This document shows, piece by piece, positions 1 through 8,218 of a stretch of 64,000 nt of DNA. Position 1 is the first letter of the stretch. The number at the start of each line of letters is the position of its first letter. Below the pieces are notes generated by a model. It did no database searches. It was not told the origin of the DNA and saw only the letters and a program-made list of their open reading frames with translations. Location: contig NZ_PEGH01000020.1 in assembly GCF_002737755.1 (NCBI RefSeq), positions 186,001 through 250,000 of the forward strand. Direction: 5' to 3'. The stretch is from Caulobacter sp. BP25. Its GTDB lineage: Bacteria > Pseudomonadota > Alphaproteobacteria > Caulobacterales > Caulobacteraceae. The translations under genes and the position numbers were made by a program.

Positions 1-7
1 TCCGCCC

Positions 8-721
8 ATGATCGTCGCTATCCTCCAGGCCCGCATGAGCTCCACCCGGCTGCCGGGCAAGGTGCTGATGCCGATCGTGCGCCAGCCGATGATCGTGCGG
101 CAGATCGAGCGCGTCGCCCGCGCCCGCAAGATCGACAAGCTGGTCGTGGCCACCTCGGACGGCCGCGAGGACGACGCCATCGAGAAGGCCGTGCTGCGCG
201 AGGGGATCCCGGTGTTCCGGGGCTCGCTGCGCGACGTGCAGGACCGGTTCATCGGCGCGCTGGACGCCCACCCCGCCGACCATGTGGTGCGCCTGACCGC
301 CGACTGTCCGCTGGCCGATCCCGACCTGATCGACGCCACGATCGACCTCTATCTGTCCAGCGACGCCGACTACGCCAACAACACCGCCCCCGGCCGCGCC
401 TGGCCCAAGGGGACCGACATCGAGGTGATGCGCGCCTCGGCCCTGCGCGAGGCGGCTAAGGTCGCCACCCCCGAGGCGCGCGAGCACGTCACCTGGGACA
501 TCCGCATGCAGCCCGAGCGCTGGCGCCAGGTGTTCCTGGCCTGCCATCCCGACCAGGGCGCGGTGCGCTGGACGGTCGACCGCCCAGACGACTACGCGTT
601 TGTCGCGACGGTCTATGACGCGCTCTATCCTAGAAACCACGCCTTCACCTCGGACGACGTGCGGGCCTTCGTGCGCGATCGGCCCGACCTCGAAGAGTAC
701 GGGGGCGACCGGCGGGTATGA
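8..721 (+). CDS. SpsF/PseF-like nucleotide-sugar cytidylyltransferase
   Basis: 237 aa. The N-terminus carries the nucleotidyltransferase signature LQARMSSTRLPGKVL (residues 6-20), typical of CMP-sugar synthetases of the SpsF/NeuA/PseF group, followed by RLTADCPLADPDLID, where acidic residues usually bind metal. The stop overlaps the pseG start by four bases (ATGA), so the two are translationally coupled. With pseG and pseI nearby, the likely reaction is CTP plus pseudaminic acid to CMP-pseudaminic acid for flagellin glycosylation in the cytoplasm. That substrate is inferred from context; SpsF-type enzymes also activate other sugars. Only seven bases lie upstream, so the operon may extend out of the window. 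Confidence 0.85.
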   Translation: MIVAILQARMSSTRLPGKVLMPIVRQPMIVRQIERVARARKIDKLVVATSDGREDDAIEKAVLREGIPVFRGSLRDVQDRFIGALDAHPADHVVRLTADCPLADPDLIDATIDLYLSSDADYANNTAPGRAWPKGTDIEVMRASALREAAKVATPEAREHVTWDIRMQPERWRQVFLACHPDQGAVRWTVDRPDDYAFVATVYDALYPRNHAFTSDDVRAFVRDRPDLEEYGGDRRV

Positions 722-1704
722 GCCGGATCCTGCTTGTCTGCGCGGCGGGCCCCAGCGTCGGCGGCGGCCATGTGATGCGGTCCCTGACCCTGGCGCGGGC
801 GCTGGAGCAGGCCGGCGCGACCTGCGCCTTCTTGAACGCCCCCGAGGTCGGCGCGGTGCTGGACGCCTTCGCGCCGGACATGACGCGGGCGGAGAGCAAT
901 GCGGGTTTCGACGCTCTAGTGTTCGATCACTACGGCCTGTCAGCCAACGACCACCGCACGCTGGCCAAGGGCCGCCCCGCCCTCGCCCTCGACGATCTGG
1001 CCGATCGACCGCTGGCAGCCGACCTGGTGCTTGATTCCGGACCCACCCGGCAAGCGGAAGACTATGCGGGCCTTCTCCCGCCGGACGCGCGCCTGCTGCT
1101 GGGCCCCGCCTACGCGCCGGTGCGTCCAGCCTTCGCGGCCCTGCGCGACACCGCCTTGGCGCGGCGAGCCGAACGGCGGCCCGTACAGCGCATCCTGGTC
1201 TCGCTGGGCCTAACCGACGTCGGCGGGATCACCGATCGGGTCGTCGGACTGCTGCGCCCGCTGGTCGGCGAGACCGCGCTGGACGTCGTGGTCGGCGGCG
1301 CCGCGTCCAGCCTGCCGGCCCTGCGCGCCCTCGCCGCTGAGGACCCGCGCCTGACCCTCCACGTCGACACCCAGGACATGCCGCGACTGACGCTGGAGGC
1401 GGACCTCGCGATCGGCGCCGGCGGCTCGACCACCTGGGAGCGTTGCGTTCTGGCCCTGCCGACCCTGGCCCTGATCCTGGCCGACAACCAAGCGCCAGCC
1501 GCGCGGGCGCTTGAGGCGGCGGGCGTCGCGCCCTGCCTGGACGTCGTCGCGCCGGACTTCGAGGCGGCCTTCACTCGGGCGGTTGCGGACCTGTTGGCGA
1601 GCGCCGACCGCCGCACGGTGCTGTCGGCCGCCAGCGCCCAGGTCTGCGACGGCCTAGGGGCCGAGCGCGCGGCGGCGGCGTTTTTGGAGGTCATAAAGCG
1701 CTGA
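718..1704 (+). CDS. pseG: UDP-2,4-diacetamido-2,4,6-trideoxy-beta-L-altropyranose hydrolase (PseG)
   Basis: 328 aa, the usual PseG length. The N-terminus shows the GGGHVMRSLTLA motif; His18 matches the catalytic His of PseG enzymes. A GT28/MurG-like C-terminal half has GAGGSTTWERC near residues 228-238. PseG removes UDP from UDP-6-deoxy-AltdiNAc, giving the free sugar that PseI condenses with phosphoenolpyruvate. It starts inside the stop of the preceding cytidylyltransferase. The frame ends before a hairpin that probably terminates the pair. Identification rests on the motif plus the presence of pseI 7 kb away. In Caulobacter these sugars decorate flagellins. Confidence 0.88.
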   Translation: MSRILLVCAAGPSVGGGHVMRSLTLARALEQAGATCAFLNAPEVGAVLDAFAPDMTRAESNAGFDALVFDHYGLSANDHRTLAKGRPALALDDLADRPLAADLVLDSGPTRQAEDYAGLLPPDARLLLGPAYAPVRPAFAALRDTALARRAERRPVQRILVSLGLTDVGGITDRVVGLLRPLVGETALDVVVGGAASSLPALRALAAEDPRLTLHVDTQDMPRLTLEADLAIGAGGSTTWERCVLALPTLALILADNQAPAARALEAAGVAPCLDVVAPDFEAAFTRAVADLLASADRRTVLSAASAQVCDGLGAERAAAAFLEVIKR

Positions 1705-1723
1705 ATTTCAGAACCTTCCGTTA

Positions 1724-1744
1724 TTCCCGCCCTTGTGGCGGGAA
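1724..1744 (+). terminator. Stem-loop downstream of pseG
   Basis: Perfect 8-bp arms TTCCCGCC / GGCGGGAA around a 5-base loop, 20 bases after the pseG stop. There is no U-run, so termination is inferred. A related hairpin (CCCGCC / GGCGGG) lies after pseI at 9640-9659, so this may be a dispersed palindrome used as a 3' border. Confidence 0.45.
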
Positions 1745-1791
1745 CCCCTGTTTCTGCTGACACGTGAGACACAAGCGGACCGCCAGGCCAC

Positions 1792-2045
1792 ATGGCGGCC
1801 GTCACCACGATCATCACCGCGAACAGGCGCCGCGCCAGCAGCGGCCGACTGGCCATCAGCGGCGCGAGCTTGGCCCCAACGAGCCCCCCGACGACGCCGC
1901 CCGACGACGCCGCCCGACGACGCCGCCCGACGACGCCGCCCGCGACCAGGGCCAGGAACACCGGCCAGTCAACCAGGCCCGAGGCCGCGTAGCTGGCGCT
2001 GGTGGCCGCGCCGAACAAGGTCACCGAGACCAGGGACGAGGTCGC
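1792..2045 (-). pseudogene. C-terminal remnant of a TauE/SafE sulfite-exporter-like permease
   Basis: On the minus strand the frame reads SLVSVTLFGAATSASYAASG, then LVDWPVFLALVAGGVVG and LARRLFAVMIVVTAAM. This is the recognisable last third of a TauE/SafE-family membrane permease. The first two thirds are missing; upstream sequence switches abruptly to metallo-beta-lactamase coding on the other strand. The fragment is interrupted by a 39-base in-frame expansion (13 residues) made of the 13-bp repeat at 1889-1940, and the natural C-terminus is replaced by unrelated residues reading back toward pseG. In many Proteobacteria this permease partners a persulfide-dioxygenase-like hydrolase under BigR-type control, which matches its neighbour. 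Non-functional as it stands. Confidence 0.65.
1889..1940. repeat. 13-bp tandem repeat, four exact copies
   Basis: The unit CGACGACGCCGCC is repeated four times without mismatch (1889-1901, 1902-1914, 1915-1927, 1928-1940). Three extra copies equal 39 bases, so the permease-remnant frame stays open and gains 13 residues (GGVVG appears twice). This looks like slippage in a gene no longer under selection. Confidence 0.9.
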
Positions 2046-2577
2046 CGCCGACGGCGCGGCGTTCGACGTCCTGATGAACGAAGGCGACGCCCTGCCTTTG
2101 GGCGAGTTCTCCATCGGCGCGCTACATGCGCCTGGTCATACCCCCGCGTGCCTTACCTATAGGATCGGCGATGCGGCCTTCGTGGGCGACACCCTGTTCA
2201 TGCCCGACTATGGCACCGCCCGCGCCGACTTTCCCGGCGGCGACGCGACCACCCTCTATCGCTCGATCCGCAAGGTCTTGGCCCTGCCGCCCGAAACCAG
2301 GATCTTCGTTGGCCACGACTATCTGCCCGAAGGCCTCGCGGACTATCGCTGGGAAACCACGGTGGCCGAGGAGCGGGCGCGCAACGTCCATGTCCATGAC
2401 GGCGTCGAGGAAGCCGACTTCGTGGCCCTGTGTCAGGCGCGGGACGCGACCTTGGCCGCGCCCACGCTGATCCTACCCTCGCTGCAGGTGAACATCCGCG
2501 CCGGCGCCCTGCCCGCCCCGACGGCGGCTGGGAGCGTGTTCCTGCGGATACCGGTCAGCGGCCCACCGCTGTCTTGA
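2041..2577 (+). pseudogene. 5'-truncated MBL-fold hydrolase (Blh / persulfide dioxygenase-like)
   Basis: The translation contains the second half of a glyoxalase-II/ETHE1-like metallo-beta-lactamase: HAPGHTPACLTY, FVGDTLFMPDYGTARADFPG and IFVGHDY, each contributing metal-ligand His or Asp residues. The N-terminal half with the diagnostic HxHxDH motif is absent, so a dinuclear metal site cannot form. Upstream, the sequence turns into the permease remnant on the opposite strand. The open frame can be extended to a GTG at 2002, but that start lies in permease sequence. The natural 3' end seems kept. Best read as the surviving half of a sulfide-detoxification hydrolase whose 5' part was deleted together with that of its divergent neighbour. 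Confidence 0.7.
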
Positions 2578-2586
2578 AGCCAGGCC

Positions 2587-4971
2587 TCAGCGCGGCAGCG
2601 CTCGGGCGAGCGCCTGGGCCAGGGTCTCCAGAGAAAAGGGCTTGGAGATGAACGGCCAATCGCCGGCGCGGGCGCGGCTCTGGTCGCCGCCGACATATCC
2701 CGAACACAGCACTACCGGCAGGCCAGGGCGCGAGGCGGCCAGCTGTTCGGCCAGATCGACGCCACTCTTGCCGCCGGGCATGATCACGTCGCTGAGCACC
2801 AGCTGAATGCCCCCATCCTGTTCAAGGCGAGCGAGGGCCTCGTCGACGCCGCCGGCGCGAACGACCGCGTGGCCCAAGTCGCTGAGCATCGCCTCAACCA
2901 GTTCGGCCACCTGCGGATCGTCCTCAACCAACAGCACGCGGGAGGGCGTCTGGGCGCGGATATGATCGACCTTTTGGGCTGGGTCTCCCGCGGTGGCTGC
3001 CTCAACCACCGGCAATAGCAGCGAGACGGTCGAGCCCTCGCCCACCACACTCTCGATCTCGACCGAGCCGCCACTCTGGCGGGCGAAGCCATAGACCTGC
3101 GACAGGCCAAGGCCAGTGCCTTCGCCGGGCGGCTTGGTGGTGAAGAACGGCTCGACCGCGCGGGCGATCGTGGCCGCGTCCATGCCCGAGCCGGTGTCGC
3201 GCACCGAGACCTTCAGATAGGCGCCGGGCTCGAGCTCGCCGCTCCGTTCGGCGATCGTCACCGCGCCAGACTTGATGGTCACCGAGCCGCCGGGCGAGGT
3301 GGCGTCGCGGGCGTTGACCACCAAGTTCAGCAGCGCCGCCTCGAACTGGCCGGCGTCTATGCGCGCGGCCCGCACCCCGGCGCCCAGGCGCAGCTTGAAG
3401 CCGTAAGCGTCGCCCAGAGCGCGCTTGAGCAGCTCCTCGCTCTCGGCGATCAGGCCATCGACGCGGCGCACCTCGGGCTTAAGCGGTTGGCGGCGGGCGA
3501 AGGCCAGCAGATGCTGGGTCAGCTTCTCACCGCGCTTGGCCGCCGCCAGGGCCGCGCCCAGCATCCGCTCACGCCGCTGGACATCGTCGGGATGGCGCGA
3601 GACCACGTCCAGGGCGCCGATCACCACCGTCAGCAGGTTGTTGAAGTCGTGGGCCACCCCGCCGGTCAGTTGGCCGATCGCCTCCAGTTTCTGAGCCTGT
3701 AGTAGCGCCGCCTGGGCCGCGTCGCGCTCGGCCACCGCCGAGGCGGCGCGTTCGCTGAGCAGCTCGTTGATGTTGGTCAGGTTCTCCTCAGCCCGCTTGG
3801 CGTCTGTGATGTCGAAGGCGATGCCGACAAAGCCGGAGAAGGCGCCGGTCGGGTCGAAGCGGGGCTGCGAGAACGACTTCAGCCAGCGCCACTCACCGTC
3901 GCCCCGCAGGTAGCGCCCCTCCAGGCTGAAGGGCTTGCGTGAGGTCTCGCCCTCGATCTGGGCCTTCAGCAGGTCAGGCAGGTCGTCTGGATGAAGCCGC
4001 GTGCGCCAATCGAGGTTCAGCGCCTCGTCGTAGGAGAGGCCCGCGAACTGGACATAGGCCTGGTTGACGAACTCGCGCACCCCGCCAGGGCGGGTGGTCC
4101 ACATCAGGGCCGGCGCGCTGTCTGCCAGACTGCGGAAGCGCGCCTCGCTCTCGCGCACCTGCTCCTCGGCGCGGCGGCGGTTGGTGACGTCGAAGTTCAG
4201 ACCGATCATCCGCTTGGGCTTGCCGGTCTCGTCGCGGATCACCTCGCCCCGGCCATGAACCCACCGCTCGCCCTGGCTGGTGTCGGCCAGGCGATACTCG
4301 ACCTCGTACTCCTCAGCGCCCGCGAGGGCCGCCTGGACGCGGGCCTGAGCCAGGGGGCGGTCGTTCGGGTGCACATACTGGGCCATCTCGGCCAGGCTGA
4401 GGGGCCCTTCGACAGGCGCGCCCAGGTTCCGCCGCGCGGCGGGCGAAAAATAGAGCTCGCCCGTTTCGATATTGAACTCCCAAGGCCCCACGCCCGCAGC
4501 GGTCTGGGTCACCCGAAGGCGTTCCTCAGCGTCATTCAAATCTCTCTTGATCTTGGCTAGGCCCCGCATGGCGTCGCGCAGCCCCTCGGCGACGGCGACC
4601 ACCATCGCCGCGCACAACAAGTAGATGACCATGGTGGCCAGCTCGTCATCGGACAGCGGCGTCCCTTCGCGCCCTCCCCAAAGCCACCAGCCAAAGACTC
4701 CGCCCGCCAGGGTGGGGACAAGGCCCCAGCGCCAGCCGGCATAGAGCGTCACCATCATCACTGCGGGGAAGAAGGGCTGTGTCGCCCCCACGCCGCCATT
4801 CAGGCCCAGCAAGGTGACCCGAATGAGGATGGCCATCGCCACGCCGATCAGCGCCGCCAGCGCGCACAGGGGCGCCGGTGGTGGAACCGGAGGGATCAGC
4901 CACGCGCTAATCAAGCCGTGAATGCGTCCTTGCTCCTCGGAGGCAAGGGACGGGGCGTCTTTGTTCTCCAT
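2587..4971 (-). CDS. Membrane hybrid histidine kinase (PAS-PAS-HisKA-HATPase-REC)
   Basis: 794 aa from the ATG at 4971, preceded by GGGACG; a GTG nine codons upstream is possible but lacks a ribosome site. Order: hydrophobic N-terminus with about four membrane segments (residues 20-130), two PAS domains (about 145-385), HisKA with GGVAHDFNNLL carrying the phospho-His, a HATPase with NLVVNARDA, DTGSGMD and GTGLGL, and a C-terminal receiver with VEDDPQVAEL and phospho-acceptor Asp in LSDVIMPGG. Typical of alphaproteobacterial kinases that phosphorylate their own receiver, then an Hpt or a response regulator. No partner regulator is adjacent. It diverges from dps. The signal is unknown. Confidence 0.9.
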   Translation of the reverse strand: MENKDAPSLASEEQGRIHGLISAWLIPPVPPPAPLCALAALIGVAMAILIRVTLLGLNGGVGATQPFFPAVMMVTLYAGWRWGLVPTLAGGVFGWWLWGGREGTPLSDDELATMVIYLLCAAMVVAVAEGLRDAMRGLAKIKRDLNDAEERLRVTQTAAGVGPWEFNIETGELYFSPAARRNLGAPVEGPLSLAEMAQYVHPNDRPLAQARVQAALAGAEEYEVEYRLADTSQGERWVHGRGEVIRDETGKPKRMIGLNFDVTNRRRAEEQVRESEARFRSLADSAPALMWTTRPGGVREFVNQAYVQFAGLSYDEALNLDWRTRLHPDDLPDLLKAQIEGETSRKPFSLEGRYLRGDGEWRWLKSFSQPRFDPTGAFSGFVGIAFDITDAKRAEENLTNINELLSERAASAVAERDAAQAALLQAQKLEAIGQLTGGVAHDFNNLLTVVIGALDVVSRHPDDVQRRERMLGAALAAAKRGEKLTQHLLAFARRQPLKPEVRRVDGLIAESEELLKRALGDAYGFKLRLGAGVRAARIDAGQFEAALLNLVVNARDATSPGGSVTIKSGAVTIAERSGELEPGAYLKVSVRDTGSGMDAATIARAVEPFFTTKPPGEGTGLGLSQVYGFARQSGGSVEIESVVGEGSTVSLLLPVVEAATAGDPAQKVDHIRAQTPSRVLLVEDDPQVAELVEAMLSDLGHAVVRAGGVDEALARLEQDGGIQLVLSDVIMPGGKSGVDLAEQLAASRPGLPVVLCSGYVGGDQSRARAGDWPFISKPFSLETLAQALARALPR

Positions 4972-5044
4972 CTTCGTCCCGGCAAAGATGTCTTGCACGG
5001 AAGATGGGCACGCTTACCTAAGACAAGCAACACGGGAGATCACG

Positions 5045-5524
5045 ATGGCCGACGCGCTGAACACCGGACTGAGCGCCAAACAACGCTCCGACATCGCCGC
5101 GGCGCTGAACAAGGTGCTGGCCGATAGCTATGCGCTGTATCTGAAGACGCACGGCTATCACTGGAATGTTCGGGGCCCGAATTTCCAATCGCTGCACGTT
5201 CTTCTGGAAGGCCAGTACACCGAGGAATGGACGGCGCTGGACGCCATTGCCGAGCGCATCCGCGCCCTGGGCGAGCTGGCGCCGCAAGGCTACGCCGCCT
5301 TCGGCAACCTTTCGAGCATCAAGGACGGCAATCCCGATAATGATTGGGAGGCCATGCTCAAGGAGCTGCTGGCAGACAACGAGACGGTGATCCGCACCCT
5401 GCGCGACAGCTTCCCGGTCCCAGACGAGGCGGGCGACGAGGCCACGGCCGACCTCTTCACCCAGCGTCTGCAAGCGCACGAGAAGCACGCCTGGATGCTT
5501 CGCTCCACGCTCGGCGGCAAGTAG
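5045..5524 (+). CDS. dps: Dps-family DNA-binding/ferritin-like protein
   Basis: 159 aa, standard Dps length. The start ATG follows GGGAGA at a good distance; an upstream in-frame ATG at 4922 would add sequence antisense to the kinase and is rejected. The ferroxidase-site pattern is present: KTHGYHWNVRGPNF, then HVLLEGQYTEEWTALDAIAERIR, with the His, Asp and Glu ligands shared between subunits. Dps dodecamers oxidise and store iron using hydrogen peroxide and protect DNA in the nucleoid. It shares its upstream region with the divergent kinase. No obvious OxyR or Fur operator is visible. Confidence 0.93.
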   Translation: MADALNTGLSAKQRSDIAAALNKVLADSYALYLKTHGYHWNVRGPNFQSLHVLLEGQYTEEWTALDAIAERIRALGELAPQGYAAFGNLSSIKDGNPDNDWEAMLKELLADNETVIRTLRDSFPVPDEAGDEATADLFTQRLQAHEKHAWMLRSTLGGK

Positions 5525-5539
5525 CCGCCAGAGGGCGGG

Positions 5540-6766
5540 GTGGGGTCTCTGAACGCATCGCCAGTTCGCAAGGCCGCCGCGACCCTGCTGGTCGTCGGCG
5601 GCCTTTGCGCGTGCTCGACCACGACCTACTATGTCGCCGCCGGCGAGGGGCGTGAGGCGGGCCTCTTCCGGGTGACCGGCAGTTTCAGCGACAAGGGTTT
5701 AGCCCGCTACGTCGCCGACTATGACCCCGCCATGCTGGCCCTGGCTCAGCGCCACGATCCCCGCCCCCACAAGGACTACTGGGGCCGCGTCGAGGGCTGG
5801 GAGGTCATCGACCTCAAGGCCATTCCGCGTCTGGGCGACCGCGAGCCAGACTTTGAGGCGGCGCGGATCATCAACGCCCAGCGTCCGATGTCTCCGGACG
5901 GATTGGAGCCGGCCAAGCCGTTCGTGCTGACCGGCTCGACCGACGCCAAGGCCAAGGCGCTGAAGTGCCTGACCCAGGCGGTCTATTACGAGGCCGGCTT
6001 CGAGCCGAGCGAGGGCCAGATGGCCGTGGCCCAGACGGTGATCAACCGGATGCGGCATCCGGGCTATCCCAAGTCGATCTGCGGCGTGATCTACGAAGGC
6101 GCAGCCCGGGCGACCGGCTGCCAGTTCAGCTTCGCCTGCGACGGCTCCCTGGCGCGCGAGCCTGCGCCAGCGATGTGGGTCAACGCGGAGGCCGTGGCCA
6201 AGCGGGCTCTGAACGGCTTTGTCTTCAAGCCAATCGGCACGGCGACGCACTACCACGCCGACTATGTCGCCCCTTACTGGGCCCCGACCCTGGTCAAGCT
6301 GAAGCAGTTTGGCCAGCACATCTTCTATCGCTGGACCGGTCCCTCAGGGATGCTAGCTGCGTTCAAGGGGCGCTATTCGGGGAACGAAACGGTCTCGGCC
6401 GACATCCTGATGGCCGCCGACCCGCGCATCCTCGAAGGAGCGCCGCCCGAAACGCTGGCCGCCGAAGCCGCGCCGGCGACGCCCGTGATAACAGGGGCCA
6501 TGGCCCAGATGCTGGGAGTTTCGACTCTCGTCCTGCCCACCGCCCGGCTGGTGACCGTTCCCGACCCCAATGCGCCGAGCGGAGAGCGCGTGGTGGCCCA
6601 GGGCGTGGTCGCCGGCCGCCGCATCCCGACCGCCGAGGAGATCGCCAAGATCAACAAGGCGCTGGAGGCGGTGAGCGAGCCCACACCGGCTCCCGTCGCC
6701 GCGCCGCCCGCGCCGCCGCCGAAACCCAAGCCTCGGCCGCCGAGTTTGCTGAATCCGCTGAATTAA
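5540..6766 (+). CDS. Lipoprotein cell-wall hydrolase, SleB family
   Basis: 408 aa from a GTG start. The N-terminus has a basic stretch, a hydrophobic run and a lipobox-like GGLCAC, suggesting a lipidated envelope protein. Residues about 135-265 form a SleB/Hydrolase_2 domain: CLTQAVYYEAGFE with the catalytic-type Glu, VAQTVINRMRHPGYP, GCQFSFACDG and GTATHYHADYVAPYW. This fold cleaves peptidoglycan as a lytic transglycosylase or amidase in spore germination and alphaproteobacterial wall remodelling. The C-terminal 100 residues are Ala/Pro-rich and low complexity. It begins 15 bases after dps and ends in a strong hairpin shared with convergent trxB. The target bond is inferred from the family. 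Confidence 0.85.
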   Translation: MGSLNASPVRKAAATLLVVGGLCACSTTTYYVAAGEGREAGLFRVTGSFSDKGLARYVADYDPAMLALAQRHDPRPHKDYWGRVEGWEVIDLKAIPRLGDREPDFEAARIINAQRPMSPDGLEPAKPFVLTGSTDAKAKALKCLTQAVYYEAGFEPSEGQMAVAQTVINRMRHPGYPKSICGVIYEGAARATGCQFSFACDGSLAREPAPAMWVNAEAVAKRALNGFVFKPIGTATHYHADYVAPYWAPTLVKLKQFGQHIFYRWTGPSGMLAAFKGRYSGNETVSADILMAADPRILEGAPPETLAAEAAPATPVITGAMAQMLGVSTLVLPTARLVTVPDPNAPSGERVVAQGVVAGRRIPTAEEIAKINKALEAVSEPTPAPVAAPPAPPPKPKPRPPSLLNPLN

Positions 6767-6792
6767 ATCCTCCCCCCAGTGGGGGAGGATTT
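6765..6792. terminator. Bidirectional terminator between SleB-like gene and trxB
   Basis: A 12-bp perfect stem AAATCCTCCCCC / GGGGGAGGATTT with a 4-base loop overlaps the stop of the plus-strand gene and lies just after the trxB stop. The AT-rich ends give U-rich tracts in both directions. Confidence 0.75.
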
Positions 6793-6794
6793 GA

Positions 6795-7802
6795 CTACCA
6801 AACCCCGATCTTGTTCGCCTCGGCGTGGCTGATCGGGTGGTGGGCCTTCTTGTGGTCTTCCTCGGCCAGGAAGCGGACGGCTTCCAGGGCGGCCATACAG
6901 CCCATGCCGGCGGCGGTGACGGCCTGGCGGTAGACGTCGTCGGTGACGTCGCCGGCGGCGTAGACGCCCTTGATCGCGGTCGAGGCCGTGCCGGCCTTGA
7001 CCTTCAGATAGCCGCCCGGACCGGTGTCCAGCTGGCCGGCGAACAGCTCCGACGACGGCGCGTGGCCGATGGCGATGAAGACGCCGTCGCAGGAAAGCTC
7101 GGTGGTCGCGCCGGTCTTGATGTTCTTCAGGCGCACGCCCGTGACGCCCATGGGATCGGTGTCGCCGGTGACCTCGTCGATGACGCTGTCCCAGACCACC
7201 TCGATCTTCGGGTGGGCCAAGAGGCGCTCCTGCAGGATCTTCTCGGCGCGCAGTTCGTCCTTGCGGTGGACCAGGGTCACCTTGCTGGCGAAGCTGGTCA
7301 GGAACAGCGCTTCCTCGACGGCCGTGTTGCCGCCGCCGACCACGACCACTTCCTTGTTGCGATAGAAGAAGCCGTCGCAGGTGGCGCAGGCGCTGACGCC
7401 AAAGCCCTGGAACTTAGCTTCACTTTCCAGGCCCAGCCACTTGGCCTGGGCGCCGGTGGCGATGATGATCGTCTCGGCGATCCAGTCCTGGCCGCTGTCG
7501 GTCTTGACCGTGAACGGACGCTTGGACAGGTCGACCGAGGTGACGATGTCGTTGACCAGCTCGGTGCCGACATGCTCGGCCTGGGCGCGCATCTGGTCCA
7601 TCAGCCAGGGGCCTTGGATGACGTCGGCGAAGCCCGGATAGTTCTCGACGTCTGTCGTGATGGTCAGCTGGCCGCCCGGCTGGATGCCGGCGATCAGCAC
7701 GGGCTTGAGCAGCGCGCGGGCGGCGTAGATGGCGGCGGTGTAGCCGGCGGGACCCGATCCGATGATCAGGCAGCGGGTTTGGCGGGGAGCGGTCGTGGAC
7801 AT
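6795..7802 (-). CDS. trxB: Thioredoxin-disulfide reductase
   Basis: 335 aa. FAD-binding IIGSGPAGYTAAIYAARA at the N-terminus, ENYPGF, the redox-active CATCDG near residue 150, the NADPH site VVVGGGNTAVEEALF, and the closing YAAGDVTDD motif are all present in order. The enzyme passes electrons from NADPH through FAD to thioredoxin in the cytoplasm. The gene stands alone; its 3' end meets the shared hairpin, and its 5' end faces a small divergent membrane-protein gene. Nothing unusual in length or motifs. Confidence 0.97.
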   Translation of the reverse strand: MSTTAPRQTRCLIIGSGPAGYTAAIYAARALLKPVLIAGIQPGGQLTITTDVENYPGFADVIQGPWLMDQMRAQAEHVGTELVNDIVTSVDLSKRPFTVKTDSGQDWIAETIIIATGAQAKWLGLESEAKFQGFGVSACATCDGFFYRNKEVVVVGGGNTAVEEALFLTSFASKVTLVHRKDELRAEKILQERLLAHPKIEVVWDSVIDEVTGDTDPMGVTGVRLKNIKTGATTELSCDGVFIAIGHAPSSELFAGQLDTGPGGYLKVKAGTASTAIKGVYAAGDVTDDVYRQAVTAAGMGCMAALEAVRFLAEEDHKKAHHPISHAEANKIGVW

Positions 7803-7947
7803 GGCGGATATCTAGGCGCGATTCCGCCGTCGCGCCAGATTTCAGGCGTTTGGCGAGGACATGTCGCGGCCTCGCCTCATGGACATAACACCGGTTTTGG
7901 TGTGGACTTCGACTTCAGTGGCGACAAAAGCCACCGGAGGAAAACTC

Positions 7948-8157
7948 ATGAAGCTCGGAATCATGCTGGGCGTGGGTCTGGTCATCCTGTTCGCGGGCGT
8001 GGCCAATTTCTGGATCGGCGACGTCAAGCTGGGCTTGGTCCTGATCGCCGTTTTCTGCGCCTTGGCCGGGGTTTCGGCCCTTGTCGGCAAGCGCGAATAC
8101 GAAGAACGGCGCAGCCGCCGGCCGCCACTGCACGACTACGAACCGCATCCGGAGTAG
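7948..8157 (+). CDS. Small two-segment membrane protein
   Basis: 69 aa. The ATG follows a strong GGAGG site at 7936; a longer frame from 7861 exists but has no such site. The protein has two predicted membrane segments (about residues 2-20 and 28-48) followed by a charged tail rich in Arg and Glu ending HDYEPHPE. Two small hairpins lie in the leader: ACACC/GGTGT at 7888-7903 and GTGGC/GCCAC at 7918-7934, the second ending just before the ribosome site. No family is recognised. Independent of divergent trxB. Confidence 0.65.
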   Translation: MKLGIMLGVGLVILFAGVANFWIGDVKLGLVLIAVFCALAGVSALVGKREYEERRSRRPPLHDYEPHPE

Positions 8158-8218
8158 ATGACTGGACCTCGCTTGGCCAAAGCCTGTAATTGGCGCTTCG
8201 GTTGTTTAGGAGCGAGCC

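Noticed and set aside
1889..1940. Possible CRISPR array
   Set aside because: Units are 13 bases, contiguous, without spacers; a simple tandem repeat.
1110..2114. Long minus-strand frame through pseG and the permease remnant
   Set aside because: Only about 1792-2045 resembles a protein family; the rest is antisense to pseG, a usual shadow in high-GC DNA.
4922..5044. N-terminal extension of Dps
   Set aside because: It would be antisense to the kinase start; the family N-terminus and ribosome site place the start at 5045.
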